Shown: positions 1 to 8,920 of the stretch, piece after piece
Position numbering within the stretch: the stretch's first letter is position 1
Layout: each line of letters begins with the position of its first letter
NCBI RefSeq assembly: GCF_024211275.1
Contig: NZ_JAMLDX010000007.1
Span: 62,001-126,000, forward strand
Reading direction: 5' to 3'
DNA from: Sphingomonas tagetis
GTDB lineage: Bacteria > Pseudomonadota > Alphaproteobacteria > Sphingomonadales > Sphingomonadaceae
Length of the DNA stretch: 64,000 nucleotides
Position numbers and translations under genes: made by a program
The notes under the pieces: model-generated
The model's input: the letters and a program-made list of their open reading frames with translations, nothing else
The model's database searches: none
Told to the model about the DNA's origin: nothing

Positions 1-1345
1 GGCGGATCACCTGCGCCGCGCCCTTGAGCGTGTCGGCGATCAGGAAACTGCCGCCGCCGACGGCCAGGATGGTGGCGTCGCCGCGCGTCGTCTTCATGCG
101 GTCGACGCCTTCTTCGAGGATCGCCTGGAAGCGGTTCCACACCGTGCCGAGCACCGCCGGGCTGAATTCGGGCAGTCCGGCGCGGTCGCCGAACGCCGCG
201 CGCCCCGCCGCGACCGCCACGTCGCTCGACGTCAGCGTCGACCCGCCGAACAGCAGCGCATCCTGCGCGATGCGATAGCCGACCGAATCCGGCCCGACTT
301 CGAGCGCCTCTGCCGCAAGCTCGCCCGCGGCATAGAGCGAAGGATCGAGATGCACGCGCGTCCCGCCGCCAAGCCCGATCGCGAGGATATCGGGCATGCG
401 GAAATTGGTGCGGACCCCGCCGATATCGACCGCGATCGAGGATTCGCGCGGGAAACCGTTGGCGAGCACGCCGATATCGGTGGTGGTGCCGCCGACATCC
501 ATCACGATCGCGTCGGTCACCCCGGTGAGGAAGGCCGCGCCACGCATCGAATTGGTCGGCCCGGAACCCATCGTCAGCACCGGGAACGCCGCCGCCTGCG
601 CCGCCGAGATCAGCGTGCCGTCATTCTGCGAGATATAGAGCGGCGCGGCGATGCCGATCTGCGCCAGCGCCTGTTCGAACGAAGCGACGACGTTCGCCGC
701 AAGGCTGGTCAGCGCGGCGTTGAGGATCGCGGCATTCTCGCGCTCGATGAAGCCGATCCGCCCGATCGCGTTGGAGACGGTGATGACGGCGTCAGGATAG
801 TCGGCGCGGACGATCGCCCCCGCCTGCTCCTCCATCGACGCGTTGATCGGCGCGAACGCGCTGCTGATCGCGATCGACCGGATGCCGCGGGTGCGCAGTT
901 CCTTCACCGCTGCGCGCACCTTGCCGGCGTCGAACGGCGCGATCTCGCGCCCGTCGACCTCGTAGCCGCCGGGCAGCAGGAAGGCGTGATCGCCAATGCA
1001 GTGTTTGAGCTCGTCGGGCCAGCCGGTCAGCGGCGGCAGCGCTTCGCCCGAGGGGCTCGCCAGCCGCAGCACGCCGACCTGATCGAGCCTGGTCCGCTCG
1101 ACCAGCGCGTTGGTGAAGTGGGTGGTGCCGATCATCACCGCCTGCACCGCGGCCGGCGCGAGCGCGCCCTGCGACAGCACCGCGCGGATCGCCGCGGCGA
1201 CGCCCGAACTGACATCGGCGGTCGTCGGCTGCTTCGTCCAGGCGACGATCGCGGCCCCGTCCATCAGTACGGCGTCGGTGTTGGTTCCACCGACATCAAC
1301 CCCTATCCGTACCAACCGAAAACTCCCCGCCCTGTCGCAATTCAT
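1..1345 (-). CDS. Hydantoinase/oxoprolinase family protein (HyuA/OplA-like), C-terminus cut by window edge
   Basis: Members of this family are ATP-dependent cytosolic enzymes that open hydantoin or 5-oxoproline rings, usually together with a second subunit. About 448 codons are present and the frame stays open to base 1. The N-terminal actin-fold phosphate motif GVDVGGTNTDAV lies at about residues 15-26, and a second ATPase motif, MDVGGTTTDIG, lies near residue 282. The ATG at 1345 is chosen because the conserved domain starts 13 residues later. The gene is divergent from the LuxR-type regulator, with TACCC-type repeats in between. The substrate cannot be told from sequence. The partner subunit, if any, lies outside the window. 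The family call is solid; hydantoinase versus oxoprolinase is open. Confidence 0.85.
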   Translation of the reverse strand, partial: MNCDRAGSFRLVRIGVDVGGTNTDAVLMDGAAIVAWTKQPTTADVSSGVAAAIRAVLSQGALAPAAVQAVMIGTTHFTNALVERTRLDQVGVLRLASPSGEALPPLTGWPDELKHCIGDHAFLLPGGYEVDGREIAPFDAGKVRAAVKELRTRGIRSIAISSAFAPINASMEEQAGAIVRADYPDAVITVSNAIGRIGFIERENAAILNAALTSLAANVVASFEQALAQIGIAAPLYISQNDGTLISAAQAAAFPVLTMGSGPTNSMRGAAFLTGVTDAIVMDVGGTTTDIGVLANGFPRESSIAVDIGGVRTNFRMPDILAIGLGGGTRVHLDPSLYAAGELAAEALEVGPDSVGYRIAQDALLFGGSTLTSSDVAVAAGRAAFGDRAGLPEFSPAVLGTVWNRFQAILEEGVDRMKTTRGDATILAVGGGSFLIADTLKGAAQVIR

Positions 1346-1388
1346 GCCCAAAGGGTGGGCGGGCAAGACCTTGTCCGCAACGCGAAAA

Positions 1389-1441
1389 ACGGGTGCCGGA
1401 GCCCGGCGAACGGGTAACGGGAGGGGGTTTCCGGGTAACGG
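1389..1441 (-). promoter_or_regulatory. Putative regulator box: TACCC-type direct repeats upstream of the hydantoinase gene
   Basis: Read on the minus strand there are two GTTACCC copies (GGGTAAC on plus at 1412-1418 and 1433-1439) and a degenerate third (GGGTGCC at 1391), each 21 bp apart. The same element recurs upstream of 4450, 6762, 12469 and 43080. Inferred binding site of the adjacent LuxR/MalT-type activator. Only the repeats themselves are observed. Confidence 0.5.
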
Positions 1442-1539
1442 CTTGAGCGCCATGTTTTCGTAACATAGGCTGCACTCAGGACATGAGGTGAGCGCACGCG
1501 AATGGCGGCACCCGGTATCGGGGACGAGATTTGGTCGAG

Positions 1540-4263
1540 ATGGACGAACTGATCCATACCAAGGTCGCGCCGCCCATGTGGATGGGTAACCAGATCCGGC
1601 GCGACTTGCTGCTCGGACGGCTCGACGCCGCGCTCGAACGGCGGCTGACGCTGATCCACGCACCAGCCGGCTACGGGAAGACCAGCCTGCTCTCGCAATG
1701 GCGGCGGCGCTATGACGATAGCGGCGTGCGCATCGCCTGGCTGACGCTGGAGCGCGACGACAGCGACCTGCGCCGCCTGACCGGGTATATCGCGTTGGCG
1801 CTCGATGGCGGCGACGCGCGCGAGGCACCAGGCGACGATGGCGACCGCCTCGCCGCCAACCTGCCGCCGCGCGCCGCGGTTTCGGCGATCGTCAGCCGGC
1901 TGGCGCGCGAGCGCGGGCCGGTGGTGCTGATCCTCGACGATTTCCACCGCGCCGAAAGTCCCGAGGTCGACGAGTTCGTGCGCGCGCTGATCCAGCTCGC
2001 GCCGGGCAATTGCCATTTCATCGTGTCGTCGCGCGACTATCCTTGGCTCGGCCAGTCGATCCTCGCGGCAGCCGAGCAATTGCTCGAATTCACCACCGAC
2101 GATCTCAAATTCTCCTCGGTCGAGGCGGAGGCGCTGCTCGCGCGCGCACTGGGTGACAAGCGCGACGAACAACTGGGCGGCGAGGATGTCCGCAGCATCG
2201 TGGTGCGGACCGAAGGCTGGCCGATCGCGCTCCAGCTAGCCTCGCTGTCGCTGAAGCGCGGGGCCGATCACCGCCAGCTGGTCGAGCAGTTCCGAGGCCC
2301 GAGCTCCGAGCTGGCGCGCTATCTGTCCGAGCAGGTGCTGATGACGATGCCGCCGGAGACGCAGGAAGTCGTCATGCGGACCGCGCTGCTCGACCGGCTG
2401 ACCGGCGAGCTGGTCAACCTGCTGTGCGACCGGCAGGACGGCTGGCTGGTTCTGGAAAAGCTCGAGGAACAGGGCGTGTTCCTGACCCCGCTCAGCACCG
2501 AACGCCAAGCCTATCGCTACCACCAGCTATTCGCCGAGCATCTGCGCGACCGCATGGCGCGGCGCGACAGCGCGCAGTTCCGCGCGCTCCACCATCGCGC
2601 CGCGATGTGGTTTGCCGAGCGCAACGAGACCGCCGATGCAGTGAGCCACGCGATCCAGGCCGATGACGACGATCTCCTCGCCACGATCCTGGAGGTCGCC
2701 GGCGGGTGGCGGCTGATCCCGCACGGACATCAGGCGATGGTCGAGCGCGGGCTCGCCAAGCTGCCCGAAACGGTGGTCGCGGCCAGCCCGCGGCTGGCGC
2801 TCGCCCGGGTCTATCTCGAGATCAAGTGCGGCGAGATGGGTAACGCCCGTGCCGATTACGACCGCTTCGTCACCGCACTTGCGGAGGCCGATCTGTCGGC
2901 CGACGAATGGACCGAGGTGCGCGTCGTCGGCGACGTGCTCGCCGATTACGAGAATGAGCCGGTGACGCTCGACGACATGCTCGCGCGCGAGGCGCTGTTA
3001 CGCACCTTGCCGTCGAACGACCATCTCGTCCTCGCCAATGTCAGCGAGACGCTCGCCGCCAAATATTTCGAGGGCGGGTGGCTCGAACGCGCGCTGGAGC
3101 CGACGCTGGCCGCGCGCGAGCATTATCAGGCGATGGATTCGCTCTACAGCGAGCTGTTCACGCGCTTCCTCGAAGCGCGCATCCGCCGCGCACAGGGGCG
3201 ATTCAAGGATGCCGCCGCAATCCTCGCCAGCGCGCGCGCCGATATCGAGAGCAATTTCGGCGACCGGTCCGACCTCGCCGCCAATTGCGCAGCGTTCGAG
3301 GCGGAATTGCTCTACGAGCAGGACCAGGTGCCAGCCGCGGTCGAGCTGCTCGACTGGGCGGTGCCGCATATGGAGCAATCGGACGGCTGGGTCGACGTCT
3401 ATGCCGCGGGCTATCTCACCGCGGCGCGCGCGCTCGCCGCGGAGGGCGCGATGGACGAGGCGCTGGCGATGACGGCGCGCGCGCGGCGGCTCGCCGGGCG
3501 GCGGCGGCTGCGCCAGCTCGAATTGCTCGCAACGCTGTGCGAGCTCGACCTGCACATCGACCATGATCCGGCGCCCGACGCGGCGCTGGCACATGCGCAG
3601 GAAATCGGTCTGGCGTCCCTGACCGAGACCGAAGCCGACGGGACCCCGCTGCATCACCCCGTCATTACTGCCGCCGCATTGTGCCGCGTGAAGCTCGCCC
3701 TGCTCACCGGCGAGCATGATGCTGCGCTGGGCGAATTGCGCGGGCTGCGCCGGTGGGCCGCCCAGCACGGCGCCGGTCGGCTGCTGATCGATCTCAACAT
3801 CCTGCTCGCTTATGCGTTGCGGGCGACCGACAGCCTGGCCGAAGCGCGCGCCTGTTTCGACGACGCGGTCGGCATGGCGATGTTCCAGGGGATCGTGCGG
3901 CCGTTCGTCGATGCGCGCCGCTTCGCCGAGCCGTCGCTGCAGGATACGCTCAACAACGGCGTGCAGCTCGACCGCTTCCGCGCGCAGTTCCTCAAGGGAC
4001 TCGCCCGCTCGCTGTCGGCCCGCCCCGCGACCGGACCCGCGCCGGGCCTGCTCAGCGAGGCCGAATCCGAAATCCTTCAGCATTTGAGCTTCGGCTATTC
4101 GAATAAGGAAATCGCCCGGCTGATCGGCATGTCGCCCGATACCGTCAAATACCGGCTGAAGTCGGTGTTCAAGAAGATTGGCGTGCACAAGCGCCGCGAC
4201 GCGGTGCGTGTGTTGCGCGAGCGCGGGCTGATCGGCGACGGCGCCGCGCCGCCCGCGGCCTGA
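1540..4263 (+). CDS. ATP-dependent LuxR-family (MalT/LAL-type) transcriptional activator
   Basis: A large STAND-type signalling ATPase of 907 residues that should bind DNA when an inducer and ATP are present. It has a Walker A GYGKTS at about residues 44-49, a Walker B VVLILDDFH at about 128-136, a long helical repeat middle region, and a C-terminal LuxR HTH (SEAESEILQHLSFGYSNKE onward) in the last 65 residues. ATG 1540 is preferred; a TTG at 1531 in the same frame has a better-spaced GGGGA. It is divergent from the hydantoinase gene and directly upstream of two TonB receptors. MalT-type proteins bind direct repeats, which fits the TACCC repeats found at several promoters here. The inducer is unknown. 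Confidence 0.9.
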   Translation: MDELIHTKVAPPMWMGNQIRRDLLLGRLDAALERRLTLIHAPAGYGKTSLLSQWRRRYDDSGVRIAWLTLERDDSDLRRLTGYIALALDGGDAREAPGDDGDRLAANLPPRAAVSAIVSRLARERGPVVLILDDFHRAESPEVDEFVRALIQLAPGNCHFIVSSRDYPWLGQSILAAAEQLLEFTTDDLKFSSVEAEALLARALGDKRDEQLGGEDVRSIVVRTEGWPIALQLASLSLKRGADHRQLVEQFRGPSSELARYLSEQVLMTMPPETQEVVMRTALLDRLTGELVNLLCDRQDGWLVLEKLEEQGVFLTPLSTERQAYRYHQLFAEHLRDRMARRDSAQFRALHHRAAMWFAERNETADAVSHAIQADDDDLLATILEVAGGWRLIPHGHQAMVERGLAKLPETVVAASPRLALARVYLEIKCGEMGNARADYDRFVTALAEADLSADEWTEVRVVGDVLADYENEPVTLDDMLAREALLRTLPSNDHLVLANVSETLAAKYFEGGWLERALEPTLAAREHYQAMDSLYSELFTRFLEARIRRAQGRFKDAAAILASARADIESNFGDRSDLAANCAAFEAELLYEQDQVPAAVELLDWAVPHMEQSDGWVDVYAAGYLTAARALAAEGAMDEALAMTARARRLAGRRRLRQLELLATLCELDLHIDHDPAPDAALAHAQEIGLASLTETEADGTPLHHPVITAAALCRVKLALLTGEHDAALGELRGLRRWAAQHGAGRLLIDLNILLAYALRATDSLAEARACFDDAVGMAMFQGIVRPFVDARRFAEPSLQDTLNNGVQLDRFRAQFLKGLARSLSARPATGPAPGLLSEAESEILQHLSFGYSNKEIARLIGMSPDTVKYRLKSVFKKIGVHKRRDAVRVLRERGLIGDGAAPPAA

Positions 4264-4315
4264 ACGCAACACCGCCAGGCCCTGCATCACGGGCGTCAAG
4301 CATCGTGCGACCTCG

Positions 4316-4344
4316 TTACCCGCATCCTTGGCCGCTTACCCGCA
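4316..4344 (+). promoter_or_regulatory. Putative LuxR/MalT-type box: TTACCCGCA direct repeat upstream of TonB receptor 1
   Basis: Two identical TTACCCGCA copies lie at 4316-4324 and 4336-4344, exactly 20 bp apart, about 105 bp before the receptor ATG. This matches the element at 6624-6650 in orientation, spacing and distance to the start codon. The role as an activator site is inferred. Confidence 0.55.
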
Positions 4345-4449
4345 ACAGCCTCTTCGAAATGCCCCCGTTCCCGCGTCAGGTTGCCGCGACAACCACCCGT
4401 CCGACCGGTGTTTCCGGAGCGGCGGGGCAAAACGGGGAAGGACGAAAAA

Positions 4450-6534
4450 ATGACCAATCGGACCGGATCGACGCGGGCATTGCGGATCCTGCTGCTATCG
4501 GCGTGCAGCCTTGGCGCGATGCCTGGCATTGCGGCAGCGCAGGACGCGCCAGCGGACGACACCATCGTCGTCACCGGCACCAGCGCCATCACCGCGACCA
4601 AGACCGACACCCCGATCCTGCGCACGCCACAAGCGATCGAGGTCATCACAACCGAGGAGATTCAGGAGCGCGGCGGCCAGACCATTCGGGAAGCGTTGCT
4701 CTATACGGCGGGCGTGTCCGGCTTGACCGGGGGCGATGACTCGCGCGGCGACTTCAACGCCATCCGTGGCTTCGAGTCGGTGCTGTACGTCGATGGGCTG
4801 AAGCGCAACTATGGCTTCGTTTACCTGCCCCGCCCCGACATCAACACGCTCGAGCGGGTCGAAGTGCTCGTCGGTCCGGCGTCCGTGCTGTACGGCGCGG
4901 GCAGCTCGGGCGGCCTCACCAACATGCAGAGCAAGCGCCCGCAATTCGAGTTCGGCGGCAGCGCGAGCATCAGCTACGGCACGTTCGACCGCAAGGAAGC
5001 GGTGCTCGACGTCACCGGCCCGCTGGGCGAGGATCTGGCGGTGCGATTCGTCGGCGTGCTGCGCGATTCCGATTCGCGCATGGATTACACGCCCAACGAC
5101 CGCCAGCTCGCGCAGGGCGCGGTCACCTGGAAGCCGACCGACCGGACCGACATCACCGCGATCGGCATCTATCAGTTCGACCGCAATCCGCCCAACTACA
5201 ACATCGTGCCCCTGGGCAACTCGCTCTTCGCGACGCCCGGCAAGTTCATTCCCGGCTCGCGCTTCTTCGGCGAGCCCAACATCAACAAGGGCGACAAGGA
5301 ATATACCGCGGCCAGCCTGCTCGCGACGCACGAGTTCAACGACTGGCTGAGCCTGCGCAGCAACACCCGCTACACTTGGGCGAACACCGAACAGGCCGAA
5401 TATTATCTCGCGACCTATTACGGATCCAGCCCACTGAATCCGTTCATCACTGGCAGCACCACGCGGGTGCCGCGCAACCTGTTCGCGATCAATATCAGCT
5501 ACAACACGTTCAACACCGACAACAGCCTGGCGTTCAAATTCAACACCGGCGGCATCCGCCACCAGCTGCTCGCCGGCATCGACTATTCCTACTTCAAGCA
5601 GGATTCAAATCAGGCATTCGTCGCGTTCGCCGATTCGATCGATATCTACAATCCGGTCTATGGCACCGCGCCGGCACCGATCTACAACTTCCCCAATATC
5701 CAGGTGCTCAAGCAGACCGGCTTCTACCTGCAGGATCAGGTCGATTTCGGCGAGTTCGCTTCGCTCGTCCTCGGCATCCGGCGCGACCGTTATACCAAAC
5801 AGGATGCTGGCCAGTCGCTCGAGGAAACGAGCCGCACCACGAAGCGCGCTGGCCTGACCGTCAACGTCACCCCGACGCTGGCGCCCTATGTCAGCTATTC
5901 CGAATCCTTCCTGCCGATCTCCGGCCTCAACCAGTTCGGCAGCACCTACAAACCGCTGTCGGGCGAGCAGAAGGAAATCGGCATCAAGTGGCAGCCGCTC
6001 CGCTCCACCATGCTGCGCGTTTCCTTGTACGACCTGGAAGAGGCCAACGCGCTTCAGCCCGATCCGAACAATCCGCTCGATTCGATCCAGACGGGCTCGG
6101 TGCGGGCGCGCGGAATCGAGTTCCAGGCCAACCACAATGTGAAGGACGACCTGTCGCTGACAGCCTCGTTCTCCTATTCTTCGGTGCGGATTTCGGGTCA
6201 GAATTATCAGCGCGACGCCACGCCCCAATATCTCGCGAGCCTGTTCGGCAGCAAGGCGTTCGAGCTGGGCAACGCCCTGCGGCTACGGATCGGCGCCGGC
6301 GCGCGCTATGTCGGCCCGACGCGGTCCTTCGAGCCGTTCAGCGGCTTCCTGGTCAACACGCCGAGCTATACGCTGGTCGATGCCCTCGCCGCGTTCGAAT
6401 ACAGGAACTGGTCGCTTCAGCTGAACGCGGTCAACATGCTCGACAAGACCTATTATCCGGGCTGCTCATGGTACGGCTCGTGCGCGAACGGGGAACCGCG
6501 CACGGTTCAGGCGACGTTGGGCTTCCGCTTCTAA
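4450..6534 (+). CDS. TonB-dependent siderophore-type outer-membrane receptor 1
   Basis: A 22-strand barrel receptor of 694 residues for energised import of a siderophore or similar ligand across the outer membrane. The signal peptide ends at AIAAAQ-like residues near 29 (GIAAAQ). A TonB-box-like DTIVVTG follows, then the plug (TPQAIEVITTEEIQERGG) and the barrel, ending in FRF. Near the C-terminus are two cysteines in the CSWYGSCANGEPRTV context seen in FhuA-type receptors. The ATG at 4450 has GGAAGGACG before it; the open frame extends further upstream but without a signal peptide. It is a tandem paralogue of the next gene. A TACCC direct repeat upstream suggests control by the adjacent LuxR regulator. 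The ligand is unknown. Confidence 0.9.
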   Translation: MTNRTGSTRALRILLLSACSLGAMPGIAAAQDAPADDTIVVTGTSAITATKTDTPILRTPQAIEVITTEEIQERGGQTIREALLYTAGVSGLTGGDDSRGDFNAIRGFESVLYVDGLKRNYGFVYLPRPDINTLERVEVLVGPASVLYGAGSSGGLTNMQSKRPQFEFGGSASISYGTFDRKEAVLDVTGPLGEDLAVRFVGVLRDSDSRMDYTPNDRQLAQGAVTWKPTDRTDITAIGIYQFDRNPPNYNIVPLGNSLFATPGKFIPGSRFFGEPNINKGDKEYTAASLLATHEFNDWLSLRSNTRYTWANTEQAEYYLATYYGSSPLNPFITGSTTRVPRNLFAINISYNTFNTDNSLAFKFNTGGIRHQLLAGIDYSYFKQDSNQAFVAFADSIDIYNPVYGTAPAPIYNFPNIQVLKQTGFYLQDQVDFGEFASLVLGIRRDRYTKQDAGQSLEETSRTTKRAGLTVNVTPTLAPYVSYSESFLPISGLNQFGSTYKPLSGEQKEIGIKWQPLRSTMLRVSLYDLEEANALQPDPNNPLDSIQTGSVRARGIEFQANHNVKDDLSLTASFSYSSVRISGQNYQRDATPQYLASLFGSKAFELGNALRLRIGAGARYVGPTRSFEPFSGFLVNTPSYTLVDALAAFEYRNWSLQLNAVNMLDKTYYPGCSWYGSCANGEPRTVQATLGFRF

Positions 6535-6546
6535 CCGCCCGCCCGA

Positions 6547-6575
6547 ATCCCGGCGCCGCGCTCCGGCGCCGGGAT
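6547..6575 (+). terminator. Hairpin after TonB receptor 1
   Basis: A perfect 12-bp stem (6547-6558 with 6564-6575, loop CGCTC) starts 12 bases after the stop codon. No T-run follows, so termination may be weak or rho-assisted. Confidence 0.5.
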
Positions 6576-6623
6576 CGGGTAACGCGGCCTGGCCCGTCCG
6601 CACACCTTGCTGGCCCTGCCCAT

Positions 6624-6650
6624 TTACCCTTTTGCCACCCCGCTTACCCT
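6624..6650 (+). promoter_or_regulatory. Putative LuxR/MalT-type box: TTACCCT direct repeat upstream of TonB receptor 2
   Basis: TTACCCT occurs at 6624-6630 and 6644-6650, 20 bp apart, about 112 bp before the ATG at 6762. The geometry equals that of 4316-4344 while the surrounding intergenic sequence differs, which argues for functional conservation rather than simple duplication. Confidence 0.55.
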
Positions 6651-6761
6651 GAAAACCGCATGGCTCCCGGCACGGACTGGGCTTGAATGCATATGGGAGG
6701 ATCGACCCGCGTCAGAAAGACGGGCGATTGGCCGGATCAACTTTGGGGAAGGGGTTCAGAC

Positions 6762-8855
6762 ATGAGGAAGCAGACCGAGACCAACCGCCGGATGAAGCGC
6801 CTCGCGCTCCTGTCGGCTTGCTGCATCGCCGCCCTGCCGGGCATCGCCGCGGCGCAGGACGGCCAAGGCAGCGCGGGCGAGGATGACGACAACATCATCG
6901 TCACCGGCAGCCGCGCCACGACCGCCACCAAGACCGACACGCCGATCCTGCGCATTCCGCAGGCGATCGAGATCGTGACGCTCGAGGAAATGCAGGACCG
7001 CGGCGCGCAGAACATCCGCGAAGCGCTGAAATACACTGCTGGCGTCTACAACGCCTCGGATGACTCGCGCGGCGACTTCAACAACATCCGCGGCTTCCAG
7101 TCGGTGCTGTTCGTCGACGGCCTCAAGCGCAACTACGGCTTCGTCTACATGCCGCGTCCCGAGATCGCGACGCTCGAAAAGGTCGAAGTGCTGGTCGGTC
7201 CGGCATCGGTGCTCTACGGCGCGGGCAGCGCGAGCGGCCTGACCAACATGCAGACCAAGCGCCCGCAGTTCGAGTTCGGCGGCAGCGCGAGCTTCAGCTA
7301 TGGCACGCACAATCGCATCGAGGGGACTTACGACATCACCGGCCCGATCAGCGACAATGTCGCTGTGCGCCTCGTCGGCGTGGTGCGCAATTCGGATTCG
7401 CGCATGGACTACACGCCCAACGACCGCGTGGTCGGGCAGGGCGCAATCACCTGGCGGCCGAGCGACCGCACCGACATCACGGCGATCGGCATCTATCAGC
7501 GCGACAACAACGCGCCGAACTACAACATCAATCCGCTGATCACGTCGCTTTACGCGCAGTCGAACAACCGGATTCCCGACTCGCGTTTCTTCGGCGAGCC
7601 GGGAATCAACAAGGGCAACAAGGAATATGCCGCAGCGACGTTGCTGATCAGCCACGAATTTTCCGACCTGCTCACCTTCCGCAGCTCGACCCGCTACACG
7701 GTGGCAGACACGCATCAGGCGGAAGTGTATCTGAACCCGTCATCGACCGGGAACCCGCTGAACCCGTTCGTCGCCGGCTCGACATCGCGGGTCAACCGCA
7801 ACCTGTTCGCGATCAATATCAGCTACAAAGTTTTCAACAGCGACAACAATCTCGGGATCAATTTCGACACCGGGCCGCTCAGCCACAAGGTGTTGCTCGG
7901 CGTCGACTATTCGCACTTCAAACAGCTGTCGTCGCAGGCGTTCGCGTCGAACCAGTCGACGATCGACATCTTCAACCCGGTCTATGGTCTGTCGCCGGGG
8001 CCGGTGTTCGCCGCCCCGGTCACGCAGATCCTGAAGCAGACCGGCTATTATGCGCAGGATCAGATCGATTTCGGTGAGATCGCCTCGCTCGTGCTCGGCA
8101 TCCGTCGCGACAGCTACAGCAAGCAGGATGTCGGCCGACCCGTCGAAAAGACCAACAACACGTCGAAACGCGCGGGCCTGACCGTCAACATCACGCCGAC
8201 GCTGGCGCCGTTCGCCAGCTATTCCGAATCGTTCCTGCCGATTTCGGGCCTCAACCAGTTCGGCAACACCTATGTGCCGCTGATCGGCAACCAGAAGGAG
8301 TTCGGCATCAAGTGGCAGCCGCTGCGCTCCACCCTGCTGCGCGTGTCCTATTATGATGTCGAGGAAGCGAACTCGCTCCGGGTCGATCCGGCGAATCCGT
8401 TGAACCGCATCCAGACGGGCAGCGTCCGATCGAAGGGCGTCGAGTTCCAGGCGAACCACCGGACCAAGGACTTCTCGCTCACCCTCGCCTGGTCACATGC
8501 CGATACGCGGGTCTCGGATCAGAACTACCAGCAGGACGCCGTGCCGAAGACGCTGGCCAGCATCTACGGCACCAAGTCGGTCGAACTCGGCAACGATCTG
8601 ACGCTGCGGGTCGGCGCCGGTGTGCGCCATCAGGGCAAGATGACCTCACGGCATCCGACCAACGGCTTCATCGTCCACACGCCGAGCTATACGCTGGTCG
8701 ATGCGATGGTGGCGTTCGACTACAAGAAGTGGTCGCTTCAGTTCAACGCGGTCAACCTGATGGACGACCTCTATTATCCGAGCTGCTCGTATTTCGGCTC
8801 GTGCGCGAACGGCGAGCCGCGCACGGTCAACGGCACCTTGACCTACCGTTTCTAA
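6762..8855 (+). CDS. TonB-dependent siderophore-type outer-membrane receptor 2
   Basis: A 697-residue paralogue of the preceding receptor, similar along its whole length: plug SRATTATKTDTPILRIPQ, shared GSVR/KGVEFQANH region and the C-terminal CSYFGSCANGEPRTV cysteine pair before YRF. The signal peptide ends at GIAAAQ. ATG 6762 is chosen because GGGGAAGGGG lies just upstream and the earlier in-frame ATG would add 25 residues ahead of the signal peptide. The two copies probably arose by tandem duplication and then diverged in extracellular loops, suggesting related but distinct ligands. It is followed by a strong terminator and then a hydrolase gene. Probably controlled by the LuxR regulator through the repeat upstream. 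Confidence 0.9.
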   Translation: MRKQTETNRRMKRLALLSACCIAALPGIAAAQDGQGSAGEDDDNIIVTGSRATTATKTDTPILRIPQAIEIVTLEEMQDRGAQNIREALKYTAGVYNASDDSRGDFNNIRGFQSVLFVDGLKRNYGFVYMPRPEIATLEKVEVLVGPASVLYGAGSASGLTNMQTKRPQFEFGGSASFSYGTHNRIEGTYDITGPISDNVAVRLVGVVRNSDSRMDYTPNDRVVGQGAITWRPSDRTDITAIGIYQRDNNAPNYNINPLITSLYAQSNNRIPDSRFFGEPGINKGNKEYAAATLLISHEFSDLLTFRSSTRYTVADTHQAEVYLNPSSTGNPLNPFVAGSTSRVNRNLFAINISYKVFNSDNNLGINFDTGPLSHKVLLGVDYSHFKQLSSQAFASNQSTIDIFNPVYGLSPGPVFAAPVTQILKQTGYYAQDQIDFGEIASLVLGIRRDSYSKQDVGRPVEKTNNTSKRAGLTVNITPTLAPFASYSESFLPISGLNQFGNTYVPLIGNQKEFGIKWQPLRSTLLRVSYYDVEEANSLRVDPANPLNRIQTGSVRSKGVEFQANHRTKDFSLTLAWSHADTRVSDQNYQQDAVPKTLASIYGTKSVELGNDLTLRVGAGVRHQGKMTSRHPTNGFIVHTPSYTLVDAMVAFDYKKWSLQFNAVNLMDDLYYPSCSYFGSCANGEPRTVNGTLTYRF

Positions 8856-8868
8856 AGCTCACCCCTCG

Positions 8869-8899
8869 GCCGGGACCGCGCGAGCGGTCCCGGCTTTTT
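8869..8899 (+). terminator. Rho-independent terminator after TonB receptor 2
   Basis: A perfect 11-bp stem (8869-8879 with 8884-8894), a GCGA tetraloop and a TTTTT run (8895-8899). It lies between the receptor stop and the ribosome site of the next gene, so the amidohydrolase would be expressed mainly by read-through or from an unseen promoter. Confidence 0.9.
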
Positions 8900-8920
8900 C
8901 TGTTTGAACCAGGAGTCGTC